Source: Dorea_A sp016295505 (GTDB lineage: Bacteria; Bacillota; Clostridia; Lachnospirales; Lachnospiraceae). Taken from it: 64,000 nucleotides of DNA. Position 1 is the first letter of the stretch. Every line of letters starts with the position of its first letter. Both the position numbers and the translations under genes were made by a program. This document shows, piece after piece, positions 7,993 to 15,715 of the stretch. Location: NCBI RefSeq assembly GCF_039832105.1, contig NZ_JBDOHS010000002.1:62001-126000 (forward strand). The letters are read 5' to 3'. Under the pieces are notes generated by a model that did not search any database, had not been told where the DNA came from, and worked only from the letters and a program-made list of their open reading frames with translations.

Positions 7993-8100
7993 CGGTTTAC
8001 CTCCTGTGAATCATTAACATTATTCATGATAATTATATCGAAATCAGCAAGACTCCGGGGCTTTGGTTTCTTACTGTTTCTCCTTTTGTCATACTTGTTC

Positions 8101-8129
8101 ATTATATTATACGGTTCCACGCGTGTCAA
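8101..8129 (-). promoter_or_regulatory. Promoter of rplM-rpsI
   Basis: Read on the minus strand, TTGACA (8129-8124), a 17-base spacer and TATAAT (8106-8101) form a perfect sigma-A promoter. Transcription would begin near 8094, giving about 100 bases of leader before the rplM ATG, as expected for a strongly expressed ribosomal operon. The 317-bp space 7993-8309 also holds the divergent MATE promoter and no gene. Confidence 0.85.
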
Positions 8130-8176
8130 CTATTTTTCGCATTTTTTTAAAGAAGGTTTCCCGTTTTTTTCTTCTG

Positions 8177-8185
8177 TGATATAAT
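8177..8185 (+). promoter_or_regulatory. Extended -10 promoter of the MATE gene
   Basis: TGATATAAT is an extended -10 element (TGn-TATAAT). The -35 position shows only TTTCCC, so recognition would depend on the extended -10. It lies about 120 bases upstream of the MATE start at 8310. Confidence 0.45.
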
Positions 8186-8309
8186 ATGTCTGCATGTGTC
8201 AATTCCACTGCTTTTTAATAAAAATGAGCATTTCTGCCATATCATTTACATTATTATAATACAATACATTTTTTTGAAAATACAAACATTTTTCTTGGGG
8301 GATATTAAA

Positions 8310-9674
8310 ATGCAAAAGAACATTAATCTGACGGATGGACCCGTCCTTTCATCTTTAACGAAACTTGCCATTCCGATTATGGCAACCTCTTTGATCCAGA
8401 TGGCCTATAATCTGACTGATATGATCTGGATCGGAAGAATCGGAAGTGATGCCGTCGCTTCTGTCGGTGCTGCCGGAATGTACATGTGGCTCTCCAATGG
8501 ACTTGCTGCCCTCGCAAAGATGGGAGGACAAGTCAATGTCGGATACTCTCTCGGTTCAGGCCGCAATGATGAAGCATCCGAATACGCCGACAATGCTTTG
8601 CAGCTTACCGGCTTTTTCGGATTGATCTACGGTATGATCTGTGCCGTCTTCGCCTCACCGCTGATCGGCTTTTTCCATCTGAACAGTTCCCAGGTCATTG
8701 CGGATGCCGGATGCTATCTTAAAATCACCTGTGGCCTTGTGGTCTTTTCCTTCTTAAACCAGACATTTACCGGTATATTTACTGCAATCGGTAACAGCCG
8801 GGCGGCTTTCTTGGCTACCACAGCCGGGCTGATTTTTAATATTATCCTGGATCCACTGTTAATCTTCGGGATAGGTCCATTTCCGGAACTTCGTGTGATC
8901 GGTGCTGCGATTGCAACCATTTTCGCTCAGATCATCGTTACCATCCTGTTTCTTTATTACGCAGCAAAGGATTCCAGTATTTTCCAGGATGTACATGTAT
9001 TCCGGCGCCCGAATCCGGCGTGTATACTCTCCATCCTGAGAATCGGTTTTCCAACTTCCATACAGAACATGCTTTTCACCAGTATCTCCATGATCATCGC
9101 CAGAATGGTAGCCGGTTACGGAGACGCTGCTGTTGCAGTACAAAAAGTAGGCTCCCAGATTGAATCCATCTCCTGGATGACCGCAGACGGATTTGCTGCT
9201 GCCGTGAATTCATTTATTGCACAAAATCATGGAGCCGGGAAAAAAGACCGGATTCGATCCGGATATTGGTCAGCTATGGGAATCGTTCTGCTCTGGGGTA
9301 TCTTCTGCACGATACTTTTAATTTTCTTTCCAACGCCGATTTTCAGAATCTTTATTACGGAAGCAGACATCATCCCTCTCGGAATTGACTATCTGGTGAT
9401 TCTTGGTGTCTCTCAGTTATTCATGAGTGTTGAGATCACGACCGCAGGTGCATTTTCGGGATATGGAAAGACCATTCCGCCATCCGTTATCAGTATCTCC
9501 TTTACCGCTGCAAGGATTCCTCTGGCACTTTTACTTACACAGACGGAACTCGGACTGAACGGAATCTGGTGGAGCATTACGATTTCCAGTATCTTTAAGG
9601 GAGTCTTTCTGTTTCTGTGGTACATCATTTTTCAGAAAAAAGAAATGGAGATTCGTCTCAGCAGAATTGAATAA
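8310..9674 (+). CDS. MATE family multidrug/toxin efflux protein
   Basis: A 454-residue inner-membrane protein with about twelve hydrophobic segments in two similar halves, the size and layout of MATE (MatE/DinF) exporters, which use Na+ or H+ to expel cationic drugs and toxins. It starts MQKNINLTDGPVLSSLTKLA, a common MATE opening, and contains NLTDMIWIGRIGSDAVAS and, in the second half, MVAGYGDAAVAVQKVGSQ. The ATG at 8310 is preferred to in-frame upstream starts because GGGGG lies 8 bases before it. It is a single gene divergent from rplM. The substrate cannot be predicted. Confidence 0.92.
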   Translation: MQKNINLTDGPVLSSLTKLAIPIMATSLIQMAYNLTDMIWIGRIGSDAVASVGAAGMYMWLSNGLAALAKMGGQVNVGYSLGSGRNDEASEYADNALQLTGFFGLIYGMICAVFASPLIGFFHLNSSQVIADAGCYLKITCGLVVFSFLNQTFTGIFTAIGNSRAAFLATTAGLIFNIILDPLLIFGIGPFPELRVIGAAIATIFAQIIVTILFLYYAAKDSSIFQDVHVFRRPNPACILSILRIGFPTSIQNMLFTSISMIIARMVAGYGDAAVAVQKVGSQIESISWMTADGFAAAVNSFIAQNHGAGKKDRIRSGYWSAMGIVLLWGIFCTILLIFFPTPIFRIFITEADIIPLGIDYLVILGVSQLFMSVEITTAGAFSGYGKTIPPSVISISFTAARIPLALLLTQTELGLNGIWWSITISSIFKGVFLFLWYIIFQKKEMEIRLSRIE

Positions 9675-9776
9675 CCATATACATGGAATATTCTGTTATA
9701 TTTTGGTATAGTAATGGATGTCACTTTGATCGTGGCCCTGACCTATAATAAATACAAGAAAGCGAGGGCATAAAAT

Positions 9777-11087
9777 ATGTGGGCTTATAACAGTGTTTTT
9801 TATCAGATCTATCCGATTGGTTTCTGCGGCGCTCCGGTACACAATGATGGGGAATGTGTTCCGCGCATCCGAAAACTGCTGGACTGGTCTGATTATCTGA
9901 AGGATCTTGGCATCAATTCCATTCTGTTGAATCCGATTTTTGAATCTGACAACCATGGATATGATACCAGAGATTTTAGAACGATTGATGTAAGACTGGG
10001 AACAAACGAAGACTTTCAAGAGGTATGCAAAGATCTGCATGCACACGGAATTAAGGTCGTTCTGGATGGAGTATTCAATCATGTCGGACGTGGTTTCTGG
10101 GCTTTTAAAGACGTACAGGAGAAAAAATGGGATTCCCCATACAAAGACTGGTTCTGTATTCACTTTGACGGCAACAGTGCCTATAATGACGGTTTCTGGT
10201 ATGAAGGCTGGGAAGGGCATTATGAACTGGTAAAACTGAACCTTCAGAATCCTGCTGTCGTTGATTATCTCCTGGACTGCGTAAAATTCTGGGTGGATAC
10301 CTTTGATATTGACGGATTGCGGCTGGACGTTGCCTACTGTCTGGACCGGAACTTCATGCGTCGTCTTCGCTCCTTTACGCAGGAATTGAAACCGGAATTT
10401 GCATTGATCGGCGAGGTACTGTTCGGAGATTACAATCAGATCGTTAACGATGAAATGCTTCACAGCTGTACCAATTACGAATGCTACAAAGGATTATTTT
10501 CAAGCTTCAATTCCATGAATCTGTTTGAGATCGCACATTCTCTGCACAGACAATTTGGCAGTGACCAGTGGTGCATCTACCGCGGCAAGCATCTGATGAC
10601 ATTTGCTGATAATCACGATGTCACAAGACTTTCCAGCATATTGACCAACAAGAGCCATATCCCACTTGCTTATGGACTTCTGCTTGGCATGCCGGGTATC
10701 CCCTGCCTGTATTACGGAAGCGAATGGGGAGAGCCGGGCGAAAAAGCACCGGATAATGACTATGCATTAAGGCCATGCTTTGACGAACCAAAACCGAATG
10801 ACCTGACCGAATATATCAAAAAGCTCATTGCACTTCGCCAGAACAGTAAGGCTCTGTGCAATGGTTCTTATAAAAATGTAGTCATTCAGAACCATCAGCT
10901 GATCTTCGAACGCGCTTCTGAGCAAGAACGTGTTCTGGTCGCAGTCAATGCATCCGATGCTCCATACACCGCATATCATCAGGACCTGAACGGAGCTTTC
11001 ATTGACCTTCTGTCCGACAAAGAAGTCCATATGACCGGTCAGCTGGAACTGCCTCCATACAGTATACAATACCTGCAAAGCAGATAG
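9777..11087 (+). CDS. GH13 alpha-amylase-family glycosidase
   Basis: A 436-residue intracellular (no signal peptide) glycoside hydrolase family 13 enzyme acting on alpha-glucans or maltodextrins. The catalytic triad is visible: nucleophile Asp184 in DGLRLDVAYC, acid/base Glu213 in IGEVLFGDY, and Asp281 in ADNHDVTR. Region I is DGVFNHVG near residue 98. The protein begins directly with the (beta/alpha)8 barrel and lacks the N-terminal domain of neopullulanases and cyclomaltodextrinases, so it is a compact form. A short beta-sandwich ends the protein. GAGGG precedes the ATG by 8 bases. The exact specificity (alpha-amylase, alpha-glucosidase or cyclomaltodextrinase) is not certain. Confidence 0.9.
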   Translation: MWAYNSVFYQIYPIGFCGAPVHNDGECVPRIRKLLDWSDYLKDLGINSILLNPIFESDNHGYDTRDFRTIDVRLGTNEDFQEVCKDLHAHGIKVVLDGVFNHVGRGFWAFKDVQEKKWDSPYKDWFCIHFDGNSAYNDGFWYEGWEGHYELVKLNLQNPAVVDYLLDCVKFWVDTFDIDGLRLDVAYCLDRNFMRRLRSFTQELKPEFALIGEVLFGDYNQIVNDEMLHSCTNYECYKGLFSSFNSMNLFEIAHSLHRQFGSDQWCIYRGKHLMTFADNHDVTRLSSILTNKSHIPLAYGLLLGMPGIPCLYYGSEWGEPGEKAPDNDYALRPCFDEPKPNDLTEYIKKLIALRQNSKALCNGSYKNVVIQNHQLIFERASEQERVLVAVNASDAPYTAYHQDLNGAFIDLLSDKEVHMTGQLELPPYSIQYLQSR

Positions 11088-11106
11088 CAGATACGAATTA
11101 AAAAAG

Positions 11107-11170
11107 GGCTGCTGCAGAATATAGAGATATCACCCTGAGTGTATATCTATATTTTGCAGCAGTCTCTTTT
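11107..11170. terminator. Bidirectional terminator between GH13 and flavin reductase genes
   Basis: A long hairpin pairs GCTGCTGCA plus an AT stretch with the complementary ATAT stretch plus TGCAGCAG. It is flanked by AAAAA on the left and TCTCTTTT on the right, so it can end transcripts from both convergent genes. Confidence 0.8.
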
Positions 11171-11178
11171 ATTCACTT

Positions 11179-11691
11179 TTATTCACTCTTTTTCAATACC
11201 TTTACGATCTCTGCCATATACATGATATGGTAATCTTTCTGCGGATACCATTTCTCATCATTTTCAGTAACATCAAAACACTCCGGCTTCATTTCCTGAT
11301 GATATTGTGTCTTACATACCAGCACCAGATCTGCCTCTGCTACAGCTGCGGTGCCATCGACCGGATATGGATGAAGACCTGCTTCCTGCCATTTGTCTTC
11401 TACATCTTTTCCTGACACCGTACCACATACATTCAATGCCTTTCTGTATTCCTCCGAGAGAAATGAGATCGTAAATGTACCATTTGCATCTACGAATTCC
11501 TTCGTATACCGCTGCGGACGGATATATACAGTAGCAATGTTCTTGCCCCACATAATTCCAAGGCCTCCCCAGCTTGCCGTCATCGTATTACTTCTTTCCT
11601 CATCTCCTGCTGTAATCAGCATCCATTCCTTAGATATTTTCGTAAATGGATTGCATACAAGGCTTTCAATTGCAATTTCCTGAAATGCCAT
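11179..11691 (-). CDS. Flavin reductase-like FMN-binding protein
   Basis: A 170-residue protein of the flavin reductase-like split-barrel family, which binds FMN and often supplies reduced flavin or acts as a small flavoprotein oxidoreductase. Typical features are LITAGDEERSNTMTASWGG (the substrate/FMN segment), VYIRPQRYTKEFVDANGTFT and the C-terminal VLVCKTQYHQEM. GGAGG precedes the ATG. It begins 23 bases after the zinc-ribbon gene with no terminator between, so it may be the last gene of the signalling cluster transcript. Its partner enzyme is unknown. Confidence 0.85.
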   Translation of the reverse strand: MAFQEIAIESLVCNPFTKISKEWMLITAGDEERSNTMTASWGGLGIMWGKNIATVYIRPQRYTKEFVDANGTFTISFLSEEYRKALNVCGTVSGKDVEDKWQEAGLHPYPVDGTAAVAEADLVLVCKTQYHQEMKPECFDVTENDEKWYPQKDYHIMYMAEIVKVLKKSE

Positions 11692-11714
11692 ATTTTTGTT
11701 CCTCCTTTATCTTG

Positions 11715-11978
11715 TTATCTTATCCTGCAGCCGCACTGTCCGCAAAATGCTGCAGTCTTACTTAAGCGTTTACCACATTCCGGGCACACGATATAGTCTC
11801 CCACTTCTTCATTTTTGATTCTCGTGATCTTATCAAAAAGCGGAAGAAGCTGCGGCAATGGATCTTCGAATTTGCCCTCATAATATGCTTTTCCAAGTTC
11901 CATATACGCCTGGTCCAGCGTTGAATTTGAAATTATTTTGTCATAATTTACAAATACAGTTTTATCATCGTTACTCAT
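11715..11978 (-). CDS. Small zinc-ribbon protein
   Basis: An 87-residue protein with a C-terminal zinc ribbon, CPECGKRL followed by CGQCGCRI (two CxxC knuckles). The N-terminal 60 residues are helical and acidic without a known domain. GGAGG lies just upstream of the ATG. It sits at the downstream end of a cluster where two larger proteins carry the same kind of ribbon, suggesting a shared interaction role. No enzymatic function is evident. Confidence 0.75.
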   Translation of the reverse strand: MSNDDKTVFVNYDKIISNSTLDQAYMELGKAYYEGKFEDPLPQLLPLFDKITRIKNEEVGDYIVCPECGKRLSKTAAFCGQCGCRIR

Positions 11979-11996
11979 ATCGACTACCTCCTATGC

Positions 11997-13073
11997 TTAT
12001 GCCAGTAAAAACCGGAATCTGTTATCTTCCAGATAGATCTCTGTACCTCTCGGCAGATAATACTCACGTGTTGCTCCCAAAGGCTGTCCACTTTCCAGAA
12101 ATACTTTTTTCATTCCCATCGGTATTACACAGTATTCCTGATATTCTGCAACATAATATACCTTCGCCAGACCTTCTCCGCCTGTACTTCTTGTTGTAAC
12201 AACCGGCTGTTTCTGCCCACAGAAATATACCGGAATGCGATCCTTCAACATATATGCTTTTGATTGATATATGCCATTTTTTCCAACGATAGCTCCCTGA
12301 AAATCCGGATTTGGTTTTTCTGCTGCTTTTGGAACTTTGCCGGGCATGACCAGCCTTGCAGTATCCGCAACGGTATCCGCAACAGTATCCTCCTCTCTCA
12401 CAGGATTCTCCGGAGCCTTATCAATCATAGCCTGTCGCTTCGGCTTCCTGGATTTCTGTGCCTCCAGTTCCTGAATGCGATCCAGATACATCTGCTCTTT
12501 ACTCTTTTGCTGTGGAGTATTTTCCCTCGGATTGCGTACATGATGAAAACTTTCCTCAATAATATCTCCCGGAGCCGGAGCTGTATCGTCCTCCTTCAGA
12601 AGGAGTCCATATGATGTCAGGAATAAGATGATCACGTATACAACCACCCATATGATCGCCGGAGTACTGATTACATAGATGTAATCTCCCATTCCAAAAA
12701 AGTCAATCACATCCCGGATAGATCTGATTTTGTCCGTCATCTGAAAAAACATAATACCGGCAAACAGATTGATCACCACCTGACAGATCAACGAGGCCCG
12801 ATACGCATTTTTATTGGACAATGCCGCCGTCATGGCTGCGGCGAACAGGATACCAAGCATTAATATCAGCAGATAATAAGAATAATCACTGACATATTCT
12901 CTGAGTAGTGTCTGTACTTCCTCAACAATCGATCCATCCGATCTGCCACCGAATCCGATTTTAATAATATCAGCTACCGATAGTTCCACAACACCAAGTG
13001 ACAGGATCGGCATGAATCCGATTCCTACAGTTAAGAACATCACCACTGCAATTACGTATTTCAATATTTTCTT
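11997..13073 (-). CDS. Polytopic membrane protein with a soluble C-terminal domain
   Basis: A 358-residue protein not recognised as a named family. It has four hydrophobic segments: the N-terminal KYVIAVVMFLTVGIGFMPI, then YLLILMLGILFAAAMTAAL, ASLICQVVINLFAGIMFF and IIWVVVYVIILFLTSYGLLL. A charged linker with KSKEQMYLDRIQELEAQKS follows, then a C-terminal domain of about 95 residues ending YYLPRGTEIYLEDNRFRFLL. That end resembles the last strands of FHA-type beta sandwiches, but the phosphothreonine-binding residues are not obvious. The ATG at 13073 has GGAGG 6 bases upstream. Its place in the kinase/FHA operon suggests a structural or sensing role. Confidence 0.65.
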   Translation of the reverse strand, partial: KKILKYVIAVVMFLTVGIGFMPILSLGVVELSVADIIKIGFGGRSDGSIVEEVQTLLREYVSDYSYYLLILMLGILFAAAMTAALSNKNAYRASLICQVVINLFAGIMFFQMTDKIRSIRDVIDFFGMGDYIYVISTPAIIWVVVYVIILFLTSYGLLLKEDDTAPAPGDIIEESFHHVRNPRENTPQQKSKEQMYLDRIQELEAQKSRKPKRQAMIDKAPENPVREEDTVADTVADTARLVMPGKVPKAAEKPNPDFQGAIVGKNGIYQSKAYMLKDRIPVYFCGQKQPVVTTRSTGGEGLAKVYYVAEYQEYCVIPMGMKKVFLESGQPLGATREYYLPRGTEIYLEDNRFRFLLA

Positions 13074-13089
13074 CATCTGTTCCTCCCTG

Positions 13090-13215
13090 CTATTCTTTCT
13101 CAATCTCTTCCAACAGCTGCTCTTTTTGCTTTTTAAATATCCGTCCGGTCATCAGAAGTGCCACACAACATCCCACAATTCCAAGTACACTGATTCCTAC
13201 AAGTATCATTCCCAT
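13090..13215 (-). CDS. 41-residue single-pass membrane peptide
   Basis: A short gene starts at ATG 13215-13213 and ends at TAG 13092-13090. It encodes one hydrophobic helix (MILVGISVLGIVGCCVALLM) and then a charged cytoplasmic tail (KKQKEQLLEEIEKE). The start codon overlaps the kinase stop as TAATG, showing translational coupling. It lies 16 bases before the membrane-protein gene at 13073. It may be a small regulatory or scaffold subunit of the signalling cluster; no homologue is recognised. Confidence 0.65.
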   Translation of the reverse strand: MGMILVGISVLGIVGCCVALLMTGRIFKKQKEQLLEEIEKE

Positions 13216-15215
13216 TACAGCCAACCTCCTGCCTTCACCTGCTGATATACATTATCCAGAAGTCCCATCTCTGCATCCGTATTATTATCCTTCATCTGGC
13301 CCTGATACATGCTCACTGCTTTCTGATAATACTTTTCAAATGTACGATAATCTCTCTGCGAATTATTTTTTAATGCCTGTATATCAATTTCCAGAAACGC
13401 ATATCTCTTGTAGATATTATAATCTTCTCCAAACAGCTTCTCCATCTCCGCCAGCGCACTTCTGGCATTATCCAGATACCCCTGTTTTTCATTCAGGATC
13501 ACGAGATTATTATATGTATCATAGCTATCCCAGCCCTGTTCGATCACTTCCTGCAACACAGCAATTGCCTCGTCGCGGTACTGTCTGTCAGAGGCATTTT
13601 CTGCGAGATCAATGTCTGCCTGTATCAGGCGTTCCAGAATCAGCATCTGATGATCGATGGAAACATTCTTTCTTGCTTCATTGAGTATATCTCTTTCTTT
13701 GGATCGAAGGTTCTGTTCTTCATAGATCTTGCTGAGCATGACATACGCTCTTGCCTTCAGCTCATCATTGTCCGATATCTCAATACACTTACGGAATTCT
13801 TCCGCTGCAAGATCAAGCTGTCTTGTGGACTTTTCAATCTCTCCTTTTGTATAATAGATGGAATCTTCCTCAAGACCATGATCAATTGCCTCATCCAGCA
13901 CTTCCTGCGCTTTGGAAGTATCTGCATCATATGCCAGTGCAATTGCGTAATCTCTGTAATATTCACAATTATATCCGCCATACTGAAATACCTGATCAAA
14001 GGCACTCACAGCATCCTCATACTGTTCCATCTGCATACAGCATTCCGCTTTCAGGTGGTAGAGATCTGCGCCTCGCTCATCCCGCATATCCAGCTTTTCA
14101 TTTTCCAGAATGTCATAATCAATAAATTCGAGGCATTCCTCATACTTCTGCTGTTCATACAGAGAGCTCGCATTCTGATAATAGCTTTCCAGAGCAGAAG
14201 GCATCACCTTTATCGCTTCCTGATAGATCTTTTCCTCTTTCTCATAATCACAATTCTCACGATATTCCGTCTGCTTATCTACCAGCGAATTATATTTTTC
14301 AACTTTTTCCAATTTTATATTATGAATTCCGTATCCTCCAAGCACAATAAATCCTGCCATCAGTCCCACAAGTCCCATCCGGATTGCCATCTGCCTTTTC
14401 AGAAGCGCCTGATATCTCTGATCCTTTCTGGTAACCCCCTGCAGCGCCTGAAACATCTCAAATGCACTCTGAAACCGGTCATCCGGATCAATCTGCATCG
14501 CCTTCAGAATAATACCGGCAAATGATTCACTGACCCTGCCTTCAAGGGCAGAAGCGTCCGGGCGTTCCCGATAATTTCCGGCTTTCTTTCCCGTCACCAG
14601 ATGGTAAAATGTAGCACCGACACTGTATATATCGCTTTTTTCATTAATACTTGTATAATTGGACAGGCTGGAAGCAGACTCCTGATCCAGCGCAATAATA
14701 TACTGCTCCGGAGAAGTGTATCCATCTGTATATCCAAGGATTGTCGTTCCATCCAGATAAAAAGAGATATTAAAATCTATCAGACAGATATTGCCGTCCG
14801 GTGTCAGCATGATGTTCGCCGGTTTGATATCTCCGTGAATAATCGGAGGATTCTGATTATGCAGGTAATTCAACGCACTGCACAGCTGCATTCCCCAACG
14901 GATCAACTCATTCTGTGTAAACGGGTATTTTTCTTCCATCAACTGCTTGAAAGATTTTCCCGGGATATAGCTCATCACTGTATAGATCTCTCCGTCTGCA
15001 CTCAGGAAGTCCAGAACCTGCGGAAGATATGTATGATGAAGATTCTTCAGAATATCTACCTCCTGACGGTTGATCTCCATATTCACACTTTTTTTCCGCA
15101 GCCTTTTTATGACTACCTCTTTTTCCAGCCTTTTGTGATACGCTTTGTATACGATACCGCCGCTTCCTTCTCCAAGCTTTTCCAGTATCACATATGTATC
15201 TGATATTGTCTCCAT
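13215..15215 (-). CDS. Transmembrane Ser/Thr protein kinase with C-terminal TPR domain
   Basis: A 666-residue PknB-like kinase. Residues 8 to about 265 form the kinase domain: glycine loop GEGSGGIVY, lysine in VVIKRL, catalytic loop HGDIKPANIM, and activation segment GYTDGYTSPEQY. The metal-binding DFG is DFN here (LIDFNISF), an oddity. One membrane helix near residue 280-300 (MGLVGLMAGFIVLGGYGI) is followed by a long helical TPR-type region, predicted outside the cell. ATG 15215 is preferred over the adjacent ATG because AGGA is better spaced. It is coupled with the FHA gene upstream and the 41-aa peptide downstream. It likely phosphorylates threonines read by the FHA proteins beside it. Confidence 0.88.
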   Translation of the reverse strand: METISDTYVILEKLGEGSGGIVYKAYHKRLEKEVVIKRLRKKSVNMEINRQEVDILKNLHHTYLPQVLDFLSADGEIYTVMSYIPGKSFKQLMEEKYPFTQNELIRWGMQLCSALNYLHNQNPPIIHGDIKPANIMLTPDGNICLIDFNISFYLDGTTILGYTDGYTSPEQYIIALDQESASSLSNYTSINEKSDIYSVGATFYHLVTGKKAGNYRERPDASALEGRVSESFAGIILKAMQIDPDDRFQSAFEMFQALQGVTRKDQRYQALLKRQMAIRMGLVGLMAGFIVLGGYGIHNIKLEKVEKYNSLVDKQTEYRENCDYEKEEKIYQEAIKVMPSALESYYQNASSLYEQQKYEECLEFIDYDILENEKLDMRDERGADLYHLKAECCMQMEQYEDAVSAFDQVFQYGGYNCEYYRDYAIALAYDADTSKAQEVLDEAIDHGLEEDSIYYTKGEIEKSTRQLDLAAEEFRKCIEISDNDELKARAYVMLSKIYEEQNLRSKERDILNEARKNVSIDHQMLILERLIQADIDLAENASDRQYRDEAIAVLQEVIEQGWDSYDTYNNLVILNEKQGYLDNARSALAEMEKLFGEDYNIYKRYAFLEIDIQALKNNSQRDYRTFEKYYQKAVSMYQGQMKDNNTDAEMGLLDNVYQQVKAGGWL

Positions 15216-15222
15216 CATGATC

Positions 15223-15702
15223 CTACTTCATCTCCACAACAAATTGAAATTCCACATCAGATATCTGAAACACCATGCCATCAGCAAGTCTTTCCGGACC
15301 GGTTATCTGATTCTGATCAATATATGTATGATTTAACGATCCCAGATCCTTTATCATATATCCTTCCTCTGTCGTCAGGATCTGTGCGTGATGTCTGCTG
15401 ACAGTCGTATTGCCCCGGATCACATAATCACAATCTGCCGATTTTCCAATCACAAACGGACTCTTTGTAATCTCATGATTCGATGTCTCACTCAATCGTC
15501 TGATATAAACATGACATGTCTGCGGCTGGTCCAGAGGAACGGTAGGATCTTCTCCCGTATATACCTCCTGTATCGCAGGTTCTTCCGGCTCAATCGGATC
15601 TATTTTTTTTCGAATCAGAATATCTTCTTTAAATCCCGGATGTTCCACCAAAGGGATCTGTACCTCATACAGATCCTTCCAGCCTTCTAAATAATCTACC
15701 AT
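15223..15702 (-). CDS. FHA domain protein
   Basis: A 159-residue soluble protein with an acidic N-terminal half and a C-terminal forkhead-associated domain: FVIGKSADCDYVI, then TTVSRHHAQI, then KDLGSLNHTYIDQNQ. FHA domains bind phosphothreonine. The usual NGT turn is replaced by NHT. It lies directly upstream of the Ser/Thr kinase and just downstream of the FHA-ABC gene, so it is probably the adaptor between them. Start is supported by AAGGAAG. Confidence 0.88.
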   Translation of the reverse strand: MVDYLEGWKDLYEVQIPLVEHPGFKEDILIRKKIDPIEPEEPAIQEVYTGEDPTVPLDQPQTCHVYIRRLSETSNHEITKSPFVIGKSADCDYVIRGNTTVSRHHAQILTTEEGYMIKDLGSLNHTYIDQNQITGPERLADGMVFQISDVEFQFVVEMK

Positions 15703-15715
15703 TTTCTCTTCCTTT

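Noticed and set aside
9696..10463. Long minus-strand frame under the GH13 gene
   Set aside because: It is the antisense shadow of a clear catalytic enzyme with all GH13 motifs on the plus strand.
13650..14525. 291-codon plus-strand frame opposite the kinase gene
   Set aside because: It is a hydrophobic-looking shadow of the TPR/membrane part of the kinase; no binding site or domain.
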